Assembly (NCBI RefSeq): GCF_040183065.1
Contig: NC_091122.1
Coordinates: 153,727,955-153,791,954 of the forward strand
From: Periplaneta americana
Taxonomy: Eukaryota; Arthropoda; Insecta; Blattodea; Blattidae
Length of the DNA stretch: 64,000 bases
Direction: 5' to 3'
Shown here: positions 39,186 to 50,565 of the stretch, one piece after another
Position numbering within the stretch: position 1 is the stretch's first letter
How the letters are laid out: every line of letters starts with the position of its first letter
Made by a program: the position numbers and the translations under genes
Notes under the pieces: generated by a model
The model's input: the letters and a program-made list of their open reading frames with translations, nothing else
What the model was told of the DNA's origin: nothing
Database searches by the model: none

Positions 39186-41102
39186 GGAGCCTTGAACTGC
39201 TCGAGAATTTTATCTGTAGTGTACTTTTCGGATCTGTGATCGGCAGTTCCTGGAGCTCAACGTAGGGTAGTCGGCAGCAGAAAACAGGTTTTCTTCACCG
39301 TCCCATAAGACTGCATTATACCTGGTAAGGTTTATCTTGTCTCAGTAGCAATAAAACCAAGTCCCTTCAAATGAGGGTGGAGATTATAGGAGGGTTGTAA
39401 ATTTTCAGTATTCCTTTCAAAATCTTGTTATTGTGCAGGCTACCGGAACTCAATTTCTTGAAAGACAAGCTCAGTGACGGAACTACACAGTACGAAGAGA
39501 GATATTTTGTAATTTTATTTTGCGCTACAGAATGTATCAACTGGTCTCTTCCGCCACTGGATGGATGGACGGCATCGCTCTATTCCCCCATCGCCATAAC
39601 AACACAGACGAAGTAAGACATATCTCCTTTCTCTCTCTTTTCACAGTGAGACAAGATACATCACACAGACTCTAGAGCTGCAACCGAAGCAGGTCTCTCC
39701 GAATATACAAAAGAACCGTCAACACCCTCCTCTCTTTATGACCTGCGTTAGAACACATAGGCTTCTGGACTACTGTATATCATTACAGTTCCAGTGTGTT
39801 ATAGTACTGTGGGTGGTGTGATGTGATTAGTCAGTGTGTCTAAGGAAATATTTTATATTTAAAAATGAATGAAATGAAAAACCTAATCGACCAACCTTTT
39901 TCGAAATTAAAAGAGAAATTGCACGTTAACTTAAGAAATTAGGACGTCCTACACAAAATTTAAGTACTGAAATTTCTGGAAAGAGTCGAGGAAATCATGT
40001 AGCCTACTAGTCATTTTAATACCGAAATGTGTAATGGAAACGATTGGTTTTTTGCTGCGCTCATGAAAACGCTTTCCCCCCCCCCCACCCATGTATTCTG
40101 TTTACATGGACGAACACCGGAGTGAAGGATTTAGTTAATTTGACTTAAAATCTAGAAAAGCATGTGGGGCACATCTCCACTACGTGACTAGTTGTACCAG
40201 GTGGGAGAGGTGTAGCGCACGGATGGTTGGAGTACAATTTCGGGTGCACAGTCAACTTCGAGAAGGGGTGTAATTACACGCGTTATCCTATTTAGATGCA
40301 ATAAACAGCATGCGTTTGCTAAACACACTATTTTTCATGCAGAACTGCCAACCTTTGTAACCGCTGGCCGCTACTGCAAGGGGATCACTTGAAATGTGTA
40401 ATTTTCATAAATGAAGACATTCCAATAAACTGCATTATTCAAGCTACATACTGTGTTATTTTTTTAATTTTTAAACCTTGTAGTTCCTTTACTACAGCAT
40501 GTTGAAACTCATCAGAACCAAATACCGGACCCTGTATAGCTTACAAGTTCGTGATATGAAAGTAATAAATAATTTAATAAGTGATAAATAAAGAATAACT
40601 AAATGAGTAGGCAATAAGTAAGTATAAATTTGTCAGATTATTTCATTTTTAAGCATTAAGTCTGTATCTCACACGGTACAACATTTGGTGAATAATTTAA
40701 CCCATTTGTGCACTTCTAGTACTGCCTTCAGTGGCTGCTCTTTGTACCAAATTCCTTTGTAAAGCGTAATAAATTATTGCTTGTTTTTCCTTCCTTTTAA
40801 TTACAGTCTCATTATTTAGGACTTATAACTCAGAAATAATGCTCGTGTTATCGATTCTATACAACAGAGAAAGAAAAACAATTGCTAGCACTCGATCTCT
40901 ATGTACAAGACGTTCAGATAATCTGTCTCCCATTTGTGTAAATACTGGAATGGCTTGGTTACATTTAGCAACGTATAAATTACAGAATATTGATTTGACA
41001 GTATTCGTGGAAACATAATTCATTTGTAAGAGACTATCGTGACATAATTTGTGGTACTGTTGCTATGTTGTAATGAAAAGTAGAACTTCCGATCAATAAT
41101 AC
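39186..41102. other. Intergenic, no gene recognised
   Basis: Poly-C at about 40077-40087. No terminal repeats, tRNA boxes or convincing frames were found. Confidence 0.5.
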
Positions 41103-41330
41103 CTATACTTCGTTCCATAATGTTTGACAGGCCAAGCAAACATTGTCGGCATAGGAGGAAAGAAGTATAATTGCTATTCAATAAATGGCAAAGGTCTCAT
41201 TCCACGCTTGACTTGAAGTTGGGCGGTCTGAAGCGTTCTACCCCCCGCCCAATGGATAGCAATTATACTTCTCTCCTCCTCTGCCGACAGTGTTTACTTC
41301 TCCTGTCAGGCATTATGGAACGAAGTATAG
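41103..41330. mobile_element. 228-bp palindromic MITE
   Basis: Arms of about 85 bp: CTATACTTCGTTCCATAATG on the left and its complement at the right. Both contain GACAGG, CAAACATTGTCGGC or equivalent, AGGAGG and AGAAGTATAATTGCTATC-like words. The loop is about 55 bp. The target duplication is unclear. Noncoding. Confidence 0.88.
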
Positions 41331-41565
41331 TGCTTTTATATCACCTCCTCGTCGTCGTAATCATTAGGGAGCGTATTTTGTCCCAGGACGCTACAAGATT
41401 AAGTATTACTGGAGTTTTTAAGTGGACGACGGACGTGCATCTAGCAAGCGAAGTACTAGACTGACGGTTCACGTGACTTTTGTTTCGTAAAGTGGGGCAG
41501 AACAAAACATGCATCACTTTAACAACTACACTAATATTTACAATTTAAATTATTTACATTATACA

Positions 41566-42588
41566 TACATACATACATGTTCTGCTCATGGGGAGATCTT
41601 TCATTGCAAACCCAGCATTCTCCAATCTTTCTTATTTTCTGCCTTTCTCTTGGTCTCCGCATATGATCTACATATCTTAATGTCGTCTATTATCTGATAT
41701 CTTCTTTTGCTCCGAACTCTTTTCTCGTTCACCATTCCTTCCAGTGCATCCTTCAGTAGGCAGTTTCTTCTCAGCCAGTCACCCAACCAATTCCTTTTTC
41801 TCTTTCTGATCAGTTTCAGCATCATTCTTCCTTCACCAACTCTTTCCAACACAACTTAATTTCTTATTCTGTCTGTACACTTCACCCGCTCCATTCTTTT
41901 CCATATCCACATTTTAAATGATCCTATTCGTTTCTCTTCACTTCGTCGTAATGTCCACGTTTCTACCCCATACAATGCCACACTCCACAGAAATCACTTC
42001 ACTAGTATCTTCCTTAGTTCTTTTTCCAGAAATCCGCAGAAGATGCTCCTCTTTCTATTAAAAGTTTCCTTTACCATTGCTATCCTTCTTTTGACTTCCT
42101 GGCAGCAGCTCATGTTACTGCTTATAGTACATCCCAAGTATTTGAAGCTGTTCACTTGTTGTACTGTCTCATTTAGAATTCGCAAGTTTACTTTCTTTAT
42201 TTTTCTTCCTATGACCATGGTCTTCGTCTTGTTTGAATTTATCTTCATTCCATACTGTTCACAGCTGTCATTTAGCTCCAGTAGCATATCCCTTAGTATC
42301 ATCTCCTCTTCGGCTAACAACGCCATATCATCAGCATATCTTACGCACTTTATTCTTCTTCCTCCTACTTTTACCCCTCCCATGTTCTGAAAACAGTTCT
42401 TCACTAAATCCTCCAAGTAGATGTTGGACAGGGTAGATAATAAAGGGCATTCTTGTCGTACTCCTCTCCCTATTTTACTTCTTCCAGACATTTCTTCTCC
42501 TATCTTGACTTTGACTCGTTTCATATATAGGTTACTGAACAGCCTCTCGTCTTTCCAATCCACACTTATTTTCTTCGGGATGTCCATC
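41566..42588 (-). pseudogene. 5'-truncated LINE, second copy of the 10826 family
   Basis: Minus-strand frame 42587-41994 has RT motifs GVRQECPLLSTLSNIYLEDL, CVRYADDMALLAEEE and GMKINSNKTKTM. A second frame (41852-41601) has the C-terminal GDWLRRNCLLKDALEGMVNE. It ends in (ATGT)n. A stop separates the two. The sequence between NMSCC and QEVKRR is continuous here, giving the empty site for the MITE at 11187. Confidence 0.92.
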
Positions 42589-42884
42589 AGTTCCCCTTTT
42601 CATAGGGTATGGATCAAAGCTCATATAGACCACAGTACAGTATTATTAATTGAAGTACCTTACATTACAATACACATATGCTTAATGTGTTTCACACAAT
42701 GTACATTAAAATTAGCTATTTTTACTGTTTACACTGCAATAAAGAATTTAGGCTTACAATGAACAAACATTATTTACACCGTTAAGCTTATGTACAGTGT
42801 TATATATTTGTAATTTGTGTATTTAATAATACTAGGCCTATGATCTATATGAGGTTTGATCCGTACACTATGAAAAGGGGAACT
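42589..42884. mobile_element. 296-bp inverted-repeat MITE at the LINE 5' end
   Basis: Ends AGTTCCCCTTTTCATAGGGT and (reverse-complemented) AGTTCCCCTTTTCATAGTGT continue in complementarity for about 45 bp. It abuts the 5' truncation point of the LINE. No coding sequence; target duplication not identified. Confidence 0.85.
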
Positions 42885-42927
42885 GTACGGATAATAATTT
42901 GTGATGACCATAACAGTCAGAACATTT

Positions 42928-43162
42928 GAGTAGCTTAATATCAAAGACGGACATCTGTCGTCTCCATAGTTTTGATCTAGAGGCAATTTTTTAATTCACA
43001 GTGTTCTTTGTAATATTTAACACAATTTATTTTATAAATATAGTGTTAGAGTTTGCATATGGTTTCACTTTAACTGGAAAGAGCATGAAAAATTGTATAA
43101 AAAACCACAGCTATTTAAATTTCGATTGAGATCAGATGTCCGTCTTTGATATTAAGCTACTC
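42928..43162. mobile_element. Inverted-repeat MITE, copy A, uninterrupted (235 bp)
   Basis: Perfect ends GAGTAGCTTAATATCAAAGA (30 bp in all), with possible 4-bp ATTT flanks. Its full sequence, reverse-complemented, aligns with 2713-3554 apart from the 601-bp insert there. Confidence 0.93.
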
Positions 43163-43324
43163 ATTTACAGTATATTATTTGTCTGTTGTTTTTTTTCCGT
43201 TGTTGGTAACTATAGCATCTATTAGATACCTTTATGATTGTGCTAACAGATGGAGTTACTTATCAACAATGTGACGCTGAAACGTGTGTTCAGGTTCTGC
43301 CCAGCGACAGTCCTGATGTATTTT

Positions 43325-43490
43325 TATATTTGTGATGATAATATTAACCGGGCACACTCACAATCATACAAATTTCTACACTCTAGACACCCAGGGAATT
43401 CCTCTTCTTCAAGAAAAATTCACCGAGAGCCGTGCCCGGGGATCGAACCCGGGACCTCCTGGTCTGGAAGCCAGCATGCTGATCAACAGT
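43325..43490 (-). repeat. tRNA-derived SINE, fourth family
   Basis: On the minus strand a tRNA-like head (43489-43428; GATCAGCATGCTGGCTTCCA, B box GGGTTCGATCCCCGG) continues into CTCGGTGAATTTTTCTTGAA and onward to TTATCATCACAAATAT. The arm pairing at the 3' side is good, but no acceptor stem closes it, so SINE rather than tRNA gene. Confidence 0.75.
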
Positions 43491-43855
43491 CAAAACATCT
43501 ATATTATTTGTCTGTTCTTATTGTCAACTTTATCTTTCGTAGTGACTGTCACTTGTTAATTACTCGCAATTCTGGTCTCCTCCCTCTCTTGTTACGCTGC
43601 CAGATGTTCAATTATTTCTCGCGGAGTTCACAGTGAATACTTATTAATTAACAACGTTGCGTCGTGCCATGAAGCCAAGTCAGTCCGCTGCCCGCAACTC
43701 TCGGCTTGTGCAGCGTGATAATAAGGCCGAGTGTGGAAGTTGTGGGGCTATTATCTTGAAAATATTGTGTGCTTAAAGCAGACGTATTGGACAGATATGA
43801 AGATATAAAAATGAATGTCACGGAAAGGACATAATTTACTATACTTTCTCATTTT

Positions 43856-44756
43856 AAGGCTGGTTCACAATAAACCGGGAATGAGAACCAGAATGAAAAC
43901 GAGAAGCAGAGGACGTGAATATGAAAATTTTTTATTCACAATAAACCGAGAACGTAGAAGACTATGCATGTCTATAAGCATGTCAATAACGATATGTAAA
44001 GTCGATATTACGCATTCTGATGTTATTTGTGTATAATTGACCAATGGCGTTCTCTCATGAGTACAAGGCAGCCAACATAAACACAAGTTAACCAACTTCG
44101 AAATTTCAACTGAAACATTTCATTAGGTACGGTACTATAAATATGCCCATGCATCTTTATTATCACAACCTATTTTAAGTCTACTATAACGTAAAATAAT
44201 TAGAGAAGAAATATTTGTAATTGAACAAAAATGAACACAACAGTAGTTATTGAATTGAAGCATGAATATGTAGGCCTAGTGTGTAATACAACCAATACAG
44301 TAATAAAATATGATTCACTTACGATCGGTGTTCAAAGATGAAGCTATTGAAAGCCACGTATTCTCCTTCATTTTCTCATCTTTATACGAGGCGCGCCGCT
44401 TATCGTAAACGTGAGGATTTTCCTCAACACTCAATATTAGAATCTCATCAAATAAAACTTGCTCCATGATGCACAGCACAGAACAAAATAATGCATAGGT
44501 TATGTCACGATCTTCTTGCTACAAAATATACGACGACAAAATAGCTTTTAGATGGCAGTAGAATGAATCTAGTGGGCTGTGATCAGAAACGTCAATGCCA
44601 AAGTCGAAACTTGGCCAACTCTCCGTTCCCGATCTCGGGCTCCGGCAAGCTTTTCGTTAATTGTTAATGCTCACATTTAAATGTACACATTTTAACAATT
44701 TTACCGTTTTCGTTTTCGTTCCGATTCTCATTTCCGGTTTATTGTGAACCAGCCTT
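43856..44756. mobile_element. About 0.9-kb inverted-repeat element (AAGGCTGGTTCACAATAAAC ends)
   Basis: Left AAGGCTGGTTCACAATAAAC then CGGGAATGAGAAC; right end reverse-complemented AAAGGCTGGTTCACAATAAA then CCGGAAATGAGAAT. TIRs exceed 45 bp. No transposase recognised. The copy at 45514 has similar ends. Superfamily unknown to me. Confidence 0.85.
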
Positions 44757-45513
44757 TACTTCCTACAAGTTTGGTAAAACTCACTTTCTGTTCTTTGTTA
44801 TGAATTATATTACATATTACGTCTATCTCCTTTTTCAACCAGGATTTGAACTCTGGCCCACTCGTTTCACGGTCATCTATTGTGTTAATGAATATGTCTT
44901 GAATTTTTCAATTTTCAAGAAAGTGTGTGTTAATTATGGGCTAAAGAAATGGAGTGTCTAGTAGAAAAAATCGGGGTAGGCAGTATCGGAAACATAGCTG
45001 TAAGTTGGATGCCTGAATACGTTGCTGATAGAATTGCTGTTAAGGTGAATGTCAACAGTAACAATTAACATATCTTCTTTCCAGATATCCTGAAAACCAA
45101 GCCTGTATTGGGACTCCTTAAAACATCTTAAAAATCTGCAAACAATATTCTTCAACATGCTTTTTTCCTAATTAGAATCTGACTACTACTTTTTGAGTTA
45201 TTATTAAGTAAAAAAAATGCGAAAATATTCTGCTTCATTGAAAGTCTACATAAGTAACGCCTTCTTCCGTTATTGGCTGACAATTAGGAAGGAGGAGGTG
45301 AATAGTATTATTGTGTCACTCTTTAAGATTGACGCATGCGCAGAACAACGGAGTTTACTAAGTTGTTCCCCTATAGATATAATGTTTCGTCATAGCTGTT
45401 TATATTACTACGGCAACCTTGCGGTATTCGTACGGAAAAGAGAATCATAACAATGTTTTTGCTGCACGAGTACAGCAAAGAACTTTCTAACCAACAATGT
45501 GTTATGAAAAGTA
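44757..45513. other. Intergenic with weak tRNA-like remnant
   Basis: 44838-44875, reverse-complemented, contains AGAGTTCAAATCCTG, which resembles a B box after CGAGTGGGCC, perhaps an old SINE. No gene was recognised. Confidence 0.35.
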
Positions 45514-45902
45514 AAGGCTCATTCACAATGAAAATTAAACATAACGTAAGCGTTTACTTAAGAATATAAACGTTACATTAAAATCAAGAAGTCATACCAT
45601 CATTCACGATGGGAACATAAACATAACAGCAAACATACTTGGTAACCATGGAAACATAACAACGACGCCATTTTCTCATATTCTGTCGCATACTTCAGCG
45701 CTCCACGATTGTGTTCTGTTTGCAAATCACGCAAGCATAAGCATGAAAGTTTGGAGTTTGCAAACTTTCATGTTAACGTCTTACGGTAATGTTTATGTCA
45801 ATGCTTATGTGAATCATTGTGAATGATCCCATTTGGTAGCCTGGGCGCAAACTTCTGTGTTTATGTTACGGTTATGTTTAATTTTCATTGTCAATGGGCC
45901 TT
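45514..45902. mobile_element. 389-bp inverted-repeat element, related ends
   Basis: Ends AAGGCTCATTCACAATGAAA and (reverse-complemented) AAGGCCCATTGACAATGAAA, continuing ATTAAACATAACGTAA. Internal copies of CATTCACGATGGG-type words point in both directions. The AAGGCY...CACAATRAA start is shared with 43856. Noncoding. Confidence 0.85.
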
Positions 45903-46758
45903 AACAATTTCCATGTAGATATGCAAGAAAATATAGTTAATGTTAATATTATGTAGTCTGTGTGACTGATTTTACACTTTTTTTTTTCTCAAGAATTGGC
46001 CCACGTGGAACGCATTCTTTCAACAGCATTTCGCCACTGCTCATACAGCAAACATTTCCCTACAAGAAATTAATAAAGAGATTCAGAATAGAGTCACTGA
46101 TGTTAATCTGTGGATTCCTCGATCTTCCAACCTGGTCTACTGTGGTTTTCAACTTAGGCGTTAATTGAAAGATCTATCGTAGAGTATTTTGGAAAGGAAA
46201 GAAAAGAAACTACCAGACGAGACTATATGTGAAACTTCGAACTATCTGAACTGGAGATAAGGCATTACCATGAAGCAGAAACTTTGCTTAGCACTTAACA
46301 AATACAAGATATGTAAAGTTGAACAAATATTGAGCGATAAGAATGAAGATTGATGCTTGTTTTGTGTTATATTTTTTGCTGCTTGTTAAGTTGATTTATG
46401 ATAGCAATAGCTTTGAAAGGTGATCGTATTTCTATCACTGCTTATCAAAGTATAGCTAAGTCTGGTGTCTACTGACGGAGATATTTATACCTAGATTACA
46501 TTTGACGTGATGGATGAGTATATGTGAACGTCAAGCTTTTAGTTCTTTACTGTCTCGTTACACCAACTATGAAGATCAAGTCTGGAGAAGCTGCGAAAAA
46601 TGTATTTTAAGATTTCCACGGAAATACGCGCATTGTTACTGATACCGGGGGGGGGGGTCATCCCAACAAATCTCCATCGTGGTTGTAGCGTAGACCAGCC
46701 TCCTATGGCGCACCCTGGGCAACGACTCTGTCGGTAAATTGGTCTACACAACTGACTT
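45903..46758. other. Intergenic, no gene recognised
   Basis: Contains poly-G at about 46647-46656. No supported coding sequence. Confidence 0.5.
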
Positions 46759-47019
46759 AGCCACCGGGGTACCTCAATCTGCTAAGGCGCTTGTCTGCCG
46801 ATCCGGACTTGTGCTCGGGCGTGGATTCGAATCCCGCTTTGGCTGATTACCTGGTTAGGTTTTTACGAGGTTTACCCCTACAGTAAGGCGAATGTCAGGT
46901 AATTCATGGCGAATCCTCGGCCTCATCTCGCCAAATACTATCTCGCTCTTATCAACACCATCAACGCTAAATTATCTAGTAGTTGATACTGCGTCGTTAA
47001 ATAGCCAAGTAAAAAAAAA
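46759..47019 (+). repeat. Full-length tRNA-derived SINE (third family)
   Basis: Head AGCCACCGGGGTACCTCAAT with A box then CTGCTAAGGCGCTTGTCTGC and B box GGATTCGAATCCCGC. The body has ATTACCTGGTTAGG, GGCGAATGTCAGGTAATTC, CCTCATCTCGCC. The tail is a run of nine A at 47011. The plus orientation and poly-A tail make this the best-preserved copy. Relative at 31033. Confidence 0.9.
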
Positions 47020-47271
47020 CTGGTTTCTTATGGGTAACGATGAACATTCAATACCCGCCATTGGTAAAAGAAAAAGTATCACTGACTTTGGGCATGCAAT
47101 CTATAGGACTTTCTCCTAAACTATTTTACACATTTTATCCATATTCGGTATCTACGAGTCAACTTATCCGGAACTGACGAATATGAAATGAGACGTTAGG
47201 TTTAAAAATCTTTCTCATACAGTTTCTACGCTTTTCCATAAACCACAAAACAATTTTTGTAAGGTATTATT

Positions 47272-47883
47272 CATTCATTCATTCATTCATTCATTCATTC
47301 ATTCATTCATTCATTCATTCATTCATTCATTCATTCATTCATTCATTCATTCATTCATTTATTTACTTATTTATTTATTTATTTACTTATTTAGTGATTT
47401 ACTTATTTATTAATTTACTTATTTATTTATTTACTTATTTATTTATATTTACTTATTTATTTATATGTTCATTTATTTACTTATACATTTACTTATTTAT
47501 TTACTTACTTATTTATTTGCTTATTTACTTATTTATTTATTTATTTACTTATTTAGTGATTTACTTATTTATTAATTTACTTATTTATTTATTTACTTAT
47601 TTATTTATTTACTTATTTATTTATATTTACTTATGTATTTACTTGTTCATTTATTTACTTATTTACTTACTTATTTATTTGCTTATTTACTTAATTATTT
47701 ATTTATTTACTTATTTAGTGATTTACTTATTTATTAATTTACTTATTTATTTATTTATTTACTTATTTATTTATATTTACTTATGTATTTACTTGTTCAT
47801 TTATTTACTTATTCATTTACTTATTTATTTACTTATTTACTTACTTATTTATTTGCTTATTTACTTAATTATTTATTTATTTA
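47272..47883. repeat. Tetranucleotide microsatellite block, (ATTC)n then (ATTT/ACTT)n
   Basis: Pure (ATTC)n at 47272-47358 changes to interspersed ATTT and ACTT units up to the R2-like fragment. Larger internal periods of about 200 bp are visible (ATTTAGTGATTTACTTATTT recurs at about 47390, 47549 and 47714). Long YLFI open frames are artefacts. Confidence 0.95.
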
Positions 47884-48480
47884 TACGGTTCGTTCTCTCA
47901 TCGCAGCTTCTATCCGTCAGAATGCTTCCTATGAGGTTTATGAGGAGGTTGGTTGCGTCTCTTCTGATGGCTCTACTAGACGGCCTGATATCATCATAAT
48001 TGATCGGCAGAAGGATAAGGGTGTCATTCTTGATCCCACAATCCGTTTTGAGATGCATGAGCAACAGCCACAAGAGGTGTGTCGTGAAAAACAAGTCCTA
48101 TATGAGCCTTGTTGTCAGCATCTTGGAGTACAATACCACATTACACATTGGACAGTTTTTGGGCTCATGTTCGGTGCCCGTGGCACGATCCCACGTGAAA
48201 CTTTAAATCAACTTAAACAATATAAAATTTCTGATGCAACGATTGATGCCATAGGATCTCACGTGTTAAAATCATCCTTAGCTATAATTAGTAATAATTT
48301 GTACCCAACAAAATTTTTATTGTAAATGATTTCCTACGTTTTCTTATCTTAATGTTTTTTCTTTTTCTTTCCAAGTGTCACAAAATTGTTTTGTTTACTT
48401 ATTATTCTTTATGAATTGATTAGTAGGCCGATCTATCGAACCCTTATTTAGGGCGGCTTTTGTTTATACAAATTATCTAT
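47884..48480 (+). pseudogene. R2-like LINE 3' fragment (copy 2)
   Basis: The plus-strand frame to the stop at 48323-48325 reads VCREKQVLYEPCCQHLGVQY and FGLMFGARGTIPRETLN, preceded by CVSSDGSTRRPDIIIID and KGVILDPTIRFEMHEQQPQE. RPDIIIID and VILDPTIRFE are the PD...D-type core of the R2-group endonuclease. It is truncated just before this and begins where the tetranucleotide repeat ends. Confidence 0.88.
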
Positions 48481-49270
48481 CTCTTTTATTTATTTATCTA
48501 TCTATTTACTTATTTATTTATGAACATAACAGGCAAAGTCCTATTACAAAGTTCAAGACTTATAATTTACATAATTTATAAAACATAAACAAGGAAAAGG
48601 AAACATACTCTTATTAAAAACAGAAATAAAATAGAAGAGAGAAAAAGAAAAAAAATTGAAAATAAGGTGTAAACATAGCTTGAGACTAACTTCACTAATA
48701 ACAATATTTTGCAAAATATAACAAATTATTCAAATTATTCTGTATTCAGAAAAACTCATATTGAAAATATCAACATTCGAATGAGGATGTAATTTGTTGC
48801 ATAATTGTAACATTTGGAAAACTGAGGAATTTTTGTGTGATTCAGTATTTGCTCTTGGTATGAAAAATAAAATTCGAAGTTTTGTATTAAGCTTGAATGC
48901 AAATAATGTTATATAATAAAGTAAACTAATACAGTTCAACTTATTGTTAATAATTTTATAAAGAAAGTTTAAAGTTTGACAATTTCGTCTAATTTGCAAA
49001 CTAGTAAAATGGAAATGTTGAAGCATTGTGGAATAACTCTCACAAATAGCGTAATTATTGTAAAATCTGTAATATAATCACTTTAGAAATTTATTTTGAA
49101 TTATTTCTAGTAAAAAAAACTATATTGTTAGTAACTGGATTCCAGATAATCGCAGCATACTCTAATTTAGATCTAACAATGGAATTATACAAAATCATTT
49201 TAGATTTTGCTTTAAATTTACAAGAATTTCTCATAACAAAACCTGAACTTTTATAATGTTTGATAATCTA
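48481..49270 (-). pseudogene. LINE C-terminal fragment with tetranucleotide tail
   Basis: Minus strand: SKMILYNSIVRSKLEYAAII near 49185, then the frame 49026-48730 with LNFLYKIINNKLNCISLLYY and LRILFFIPRANTES, which is the usual end of CR1/jockey-like proteins. It ends in (AAAT)n at 48481-48525. Stops interrupt it. Confidence 0.7.
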
Positions 49271-50195
49271 CTTAAACCTACGTGTTAAAAAGCAATAAAA
49301 TAGAAGAAGAAAATCAGTCTGCAAAGATTCAGCCTTAAAACTACACAAACTAACAAAATAATGTACTGTATAATATTTTTGATAAGATGTTGATTGGAAC
49401 CGTTCACTGAATAACATCCAATTTCTTGATTGCAGTAATCGATAATCATATATTTCAACTTACAATGTCTGAATAGGTTAAGTATTCATAAGTTTACAAT
49501 TATTAACATTTTATGAGCGAATTTGGGAGATATGTAATTTAAATTTTTTATTTTATTCACGAAATAGTCCTAATAAAATGTCAATAATTGTCTGAGATTG
49601 CTATAGATAAATATATTCAATTTCGATAAAGTTTAATATCGATCGGTCAGTGAAAAAAAAATAAAAACACATGTTTTTGCAAGGGTCGTTCGACAAGGAC
49701 ATTTATGCGGATATGGTAAGTACATTGAGGGATCAATGTCCTTCATACGCCATGAAAAATTGGGTTGCGGAATTTAGGAGAGGAAAAAACTATTTTAAAT
49801 TATAACTTACATGTCTTACGAATGATAATTAAAGAAAATAAACTTTACGCACAAGTAATATTTCTAACACAATATGAGAAAGATCGTAGTTTTTTTTCGA
49901 GACGCGAAAAATACATAACAGGAAAGTGTCATCTGCGTGATACTGGTTATTTTTTTATGTCTGCTTGTACTCAACGCTGTTAACCCAGTTTCGCTTTGTC
50001 CGTTAGGTTTATCGACTTCCATAACCTTCGTAACAATGCTGAGGTCTGATTTCTACTTTCTTGATTCGAGCATCAGATTCTGCTGCAGGCTAACAGACAT
50101 TCGTGCAAAGCAGTAACACGAGCGAGAAAACTCGCTGGCACTTTTAATGTGGAGCGACTGTATTCAAGAGTCAGATTCGTTAAGTACCGTAAAAC
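49271..50195 (+). pseudogene. Unassigned region with mariner HTH fragment
   Basis: 49698-49790 reads DIYADMVSTLRDQCPSYAMK then NWVAEFRRGKN, a typical mariner (SETMAR/Mos1) N-terminal HTH. Frame is lost on both sides and no catalytic region is visible. The remainder is AT-rich without features. Confidence 0.75.
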
Positions 50196-50505
50196 CACAG
50201 TCTACTATATACAGTCGCGAAGCTCAATATGTAGTAAAAATGCAAACATGGGTAGTTGCCCACCACTAGGATCGCTACTATCGCCTCATCATCGCAGATC
50301 TCTCTCCTAGTAGACGACAAAATATGTTACACTTTCGTTGTCGTGTTCTTTTGGAAAAATTAACACCTTCCTTCCATTATTGAAATATTAAATGCATAAA
50401 GTTAATTTATTATTTTAATGAAGTATATTAAATTCCACCATAAACTCGAAGATACCTGCAAGAAATAAGTTAATATAATTTTTGTTTGTGCAAAACGAAC
50501 TGAAA

Positions 50506-50565
<60 letters not shown>

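Noticed and set aside
43428..43489. tRNA-Gly-like sequence (TCC anticodon-like) on the minus strand
   Set aside because: The acceptor stem does not close, and the sequence continues into a repeated body; better explained as a SINE head.
47394..47999. 201-codon hydrophobic frame resembling a membrane protein
   Set aside because: It is translation of an ATTT/ACTT microsatellite; only its last part overlaps a real (R2-like LINE) coding fragment, in another frame.
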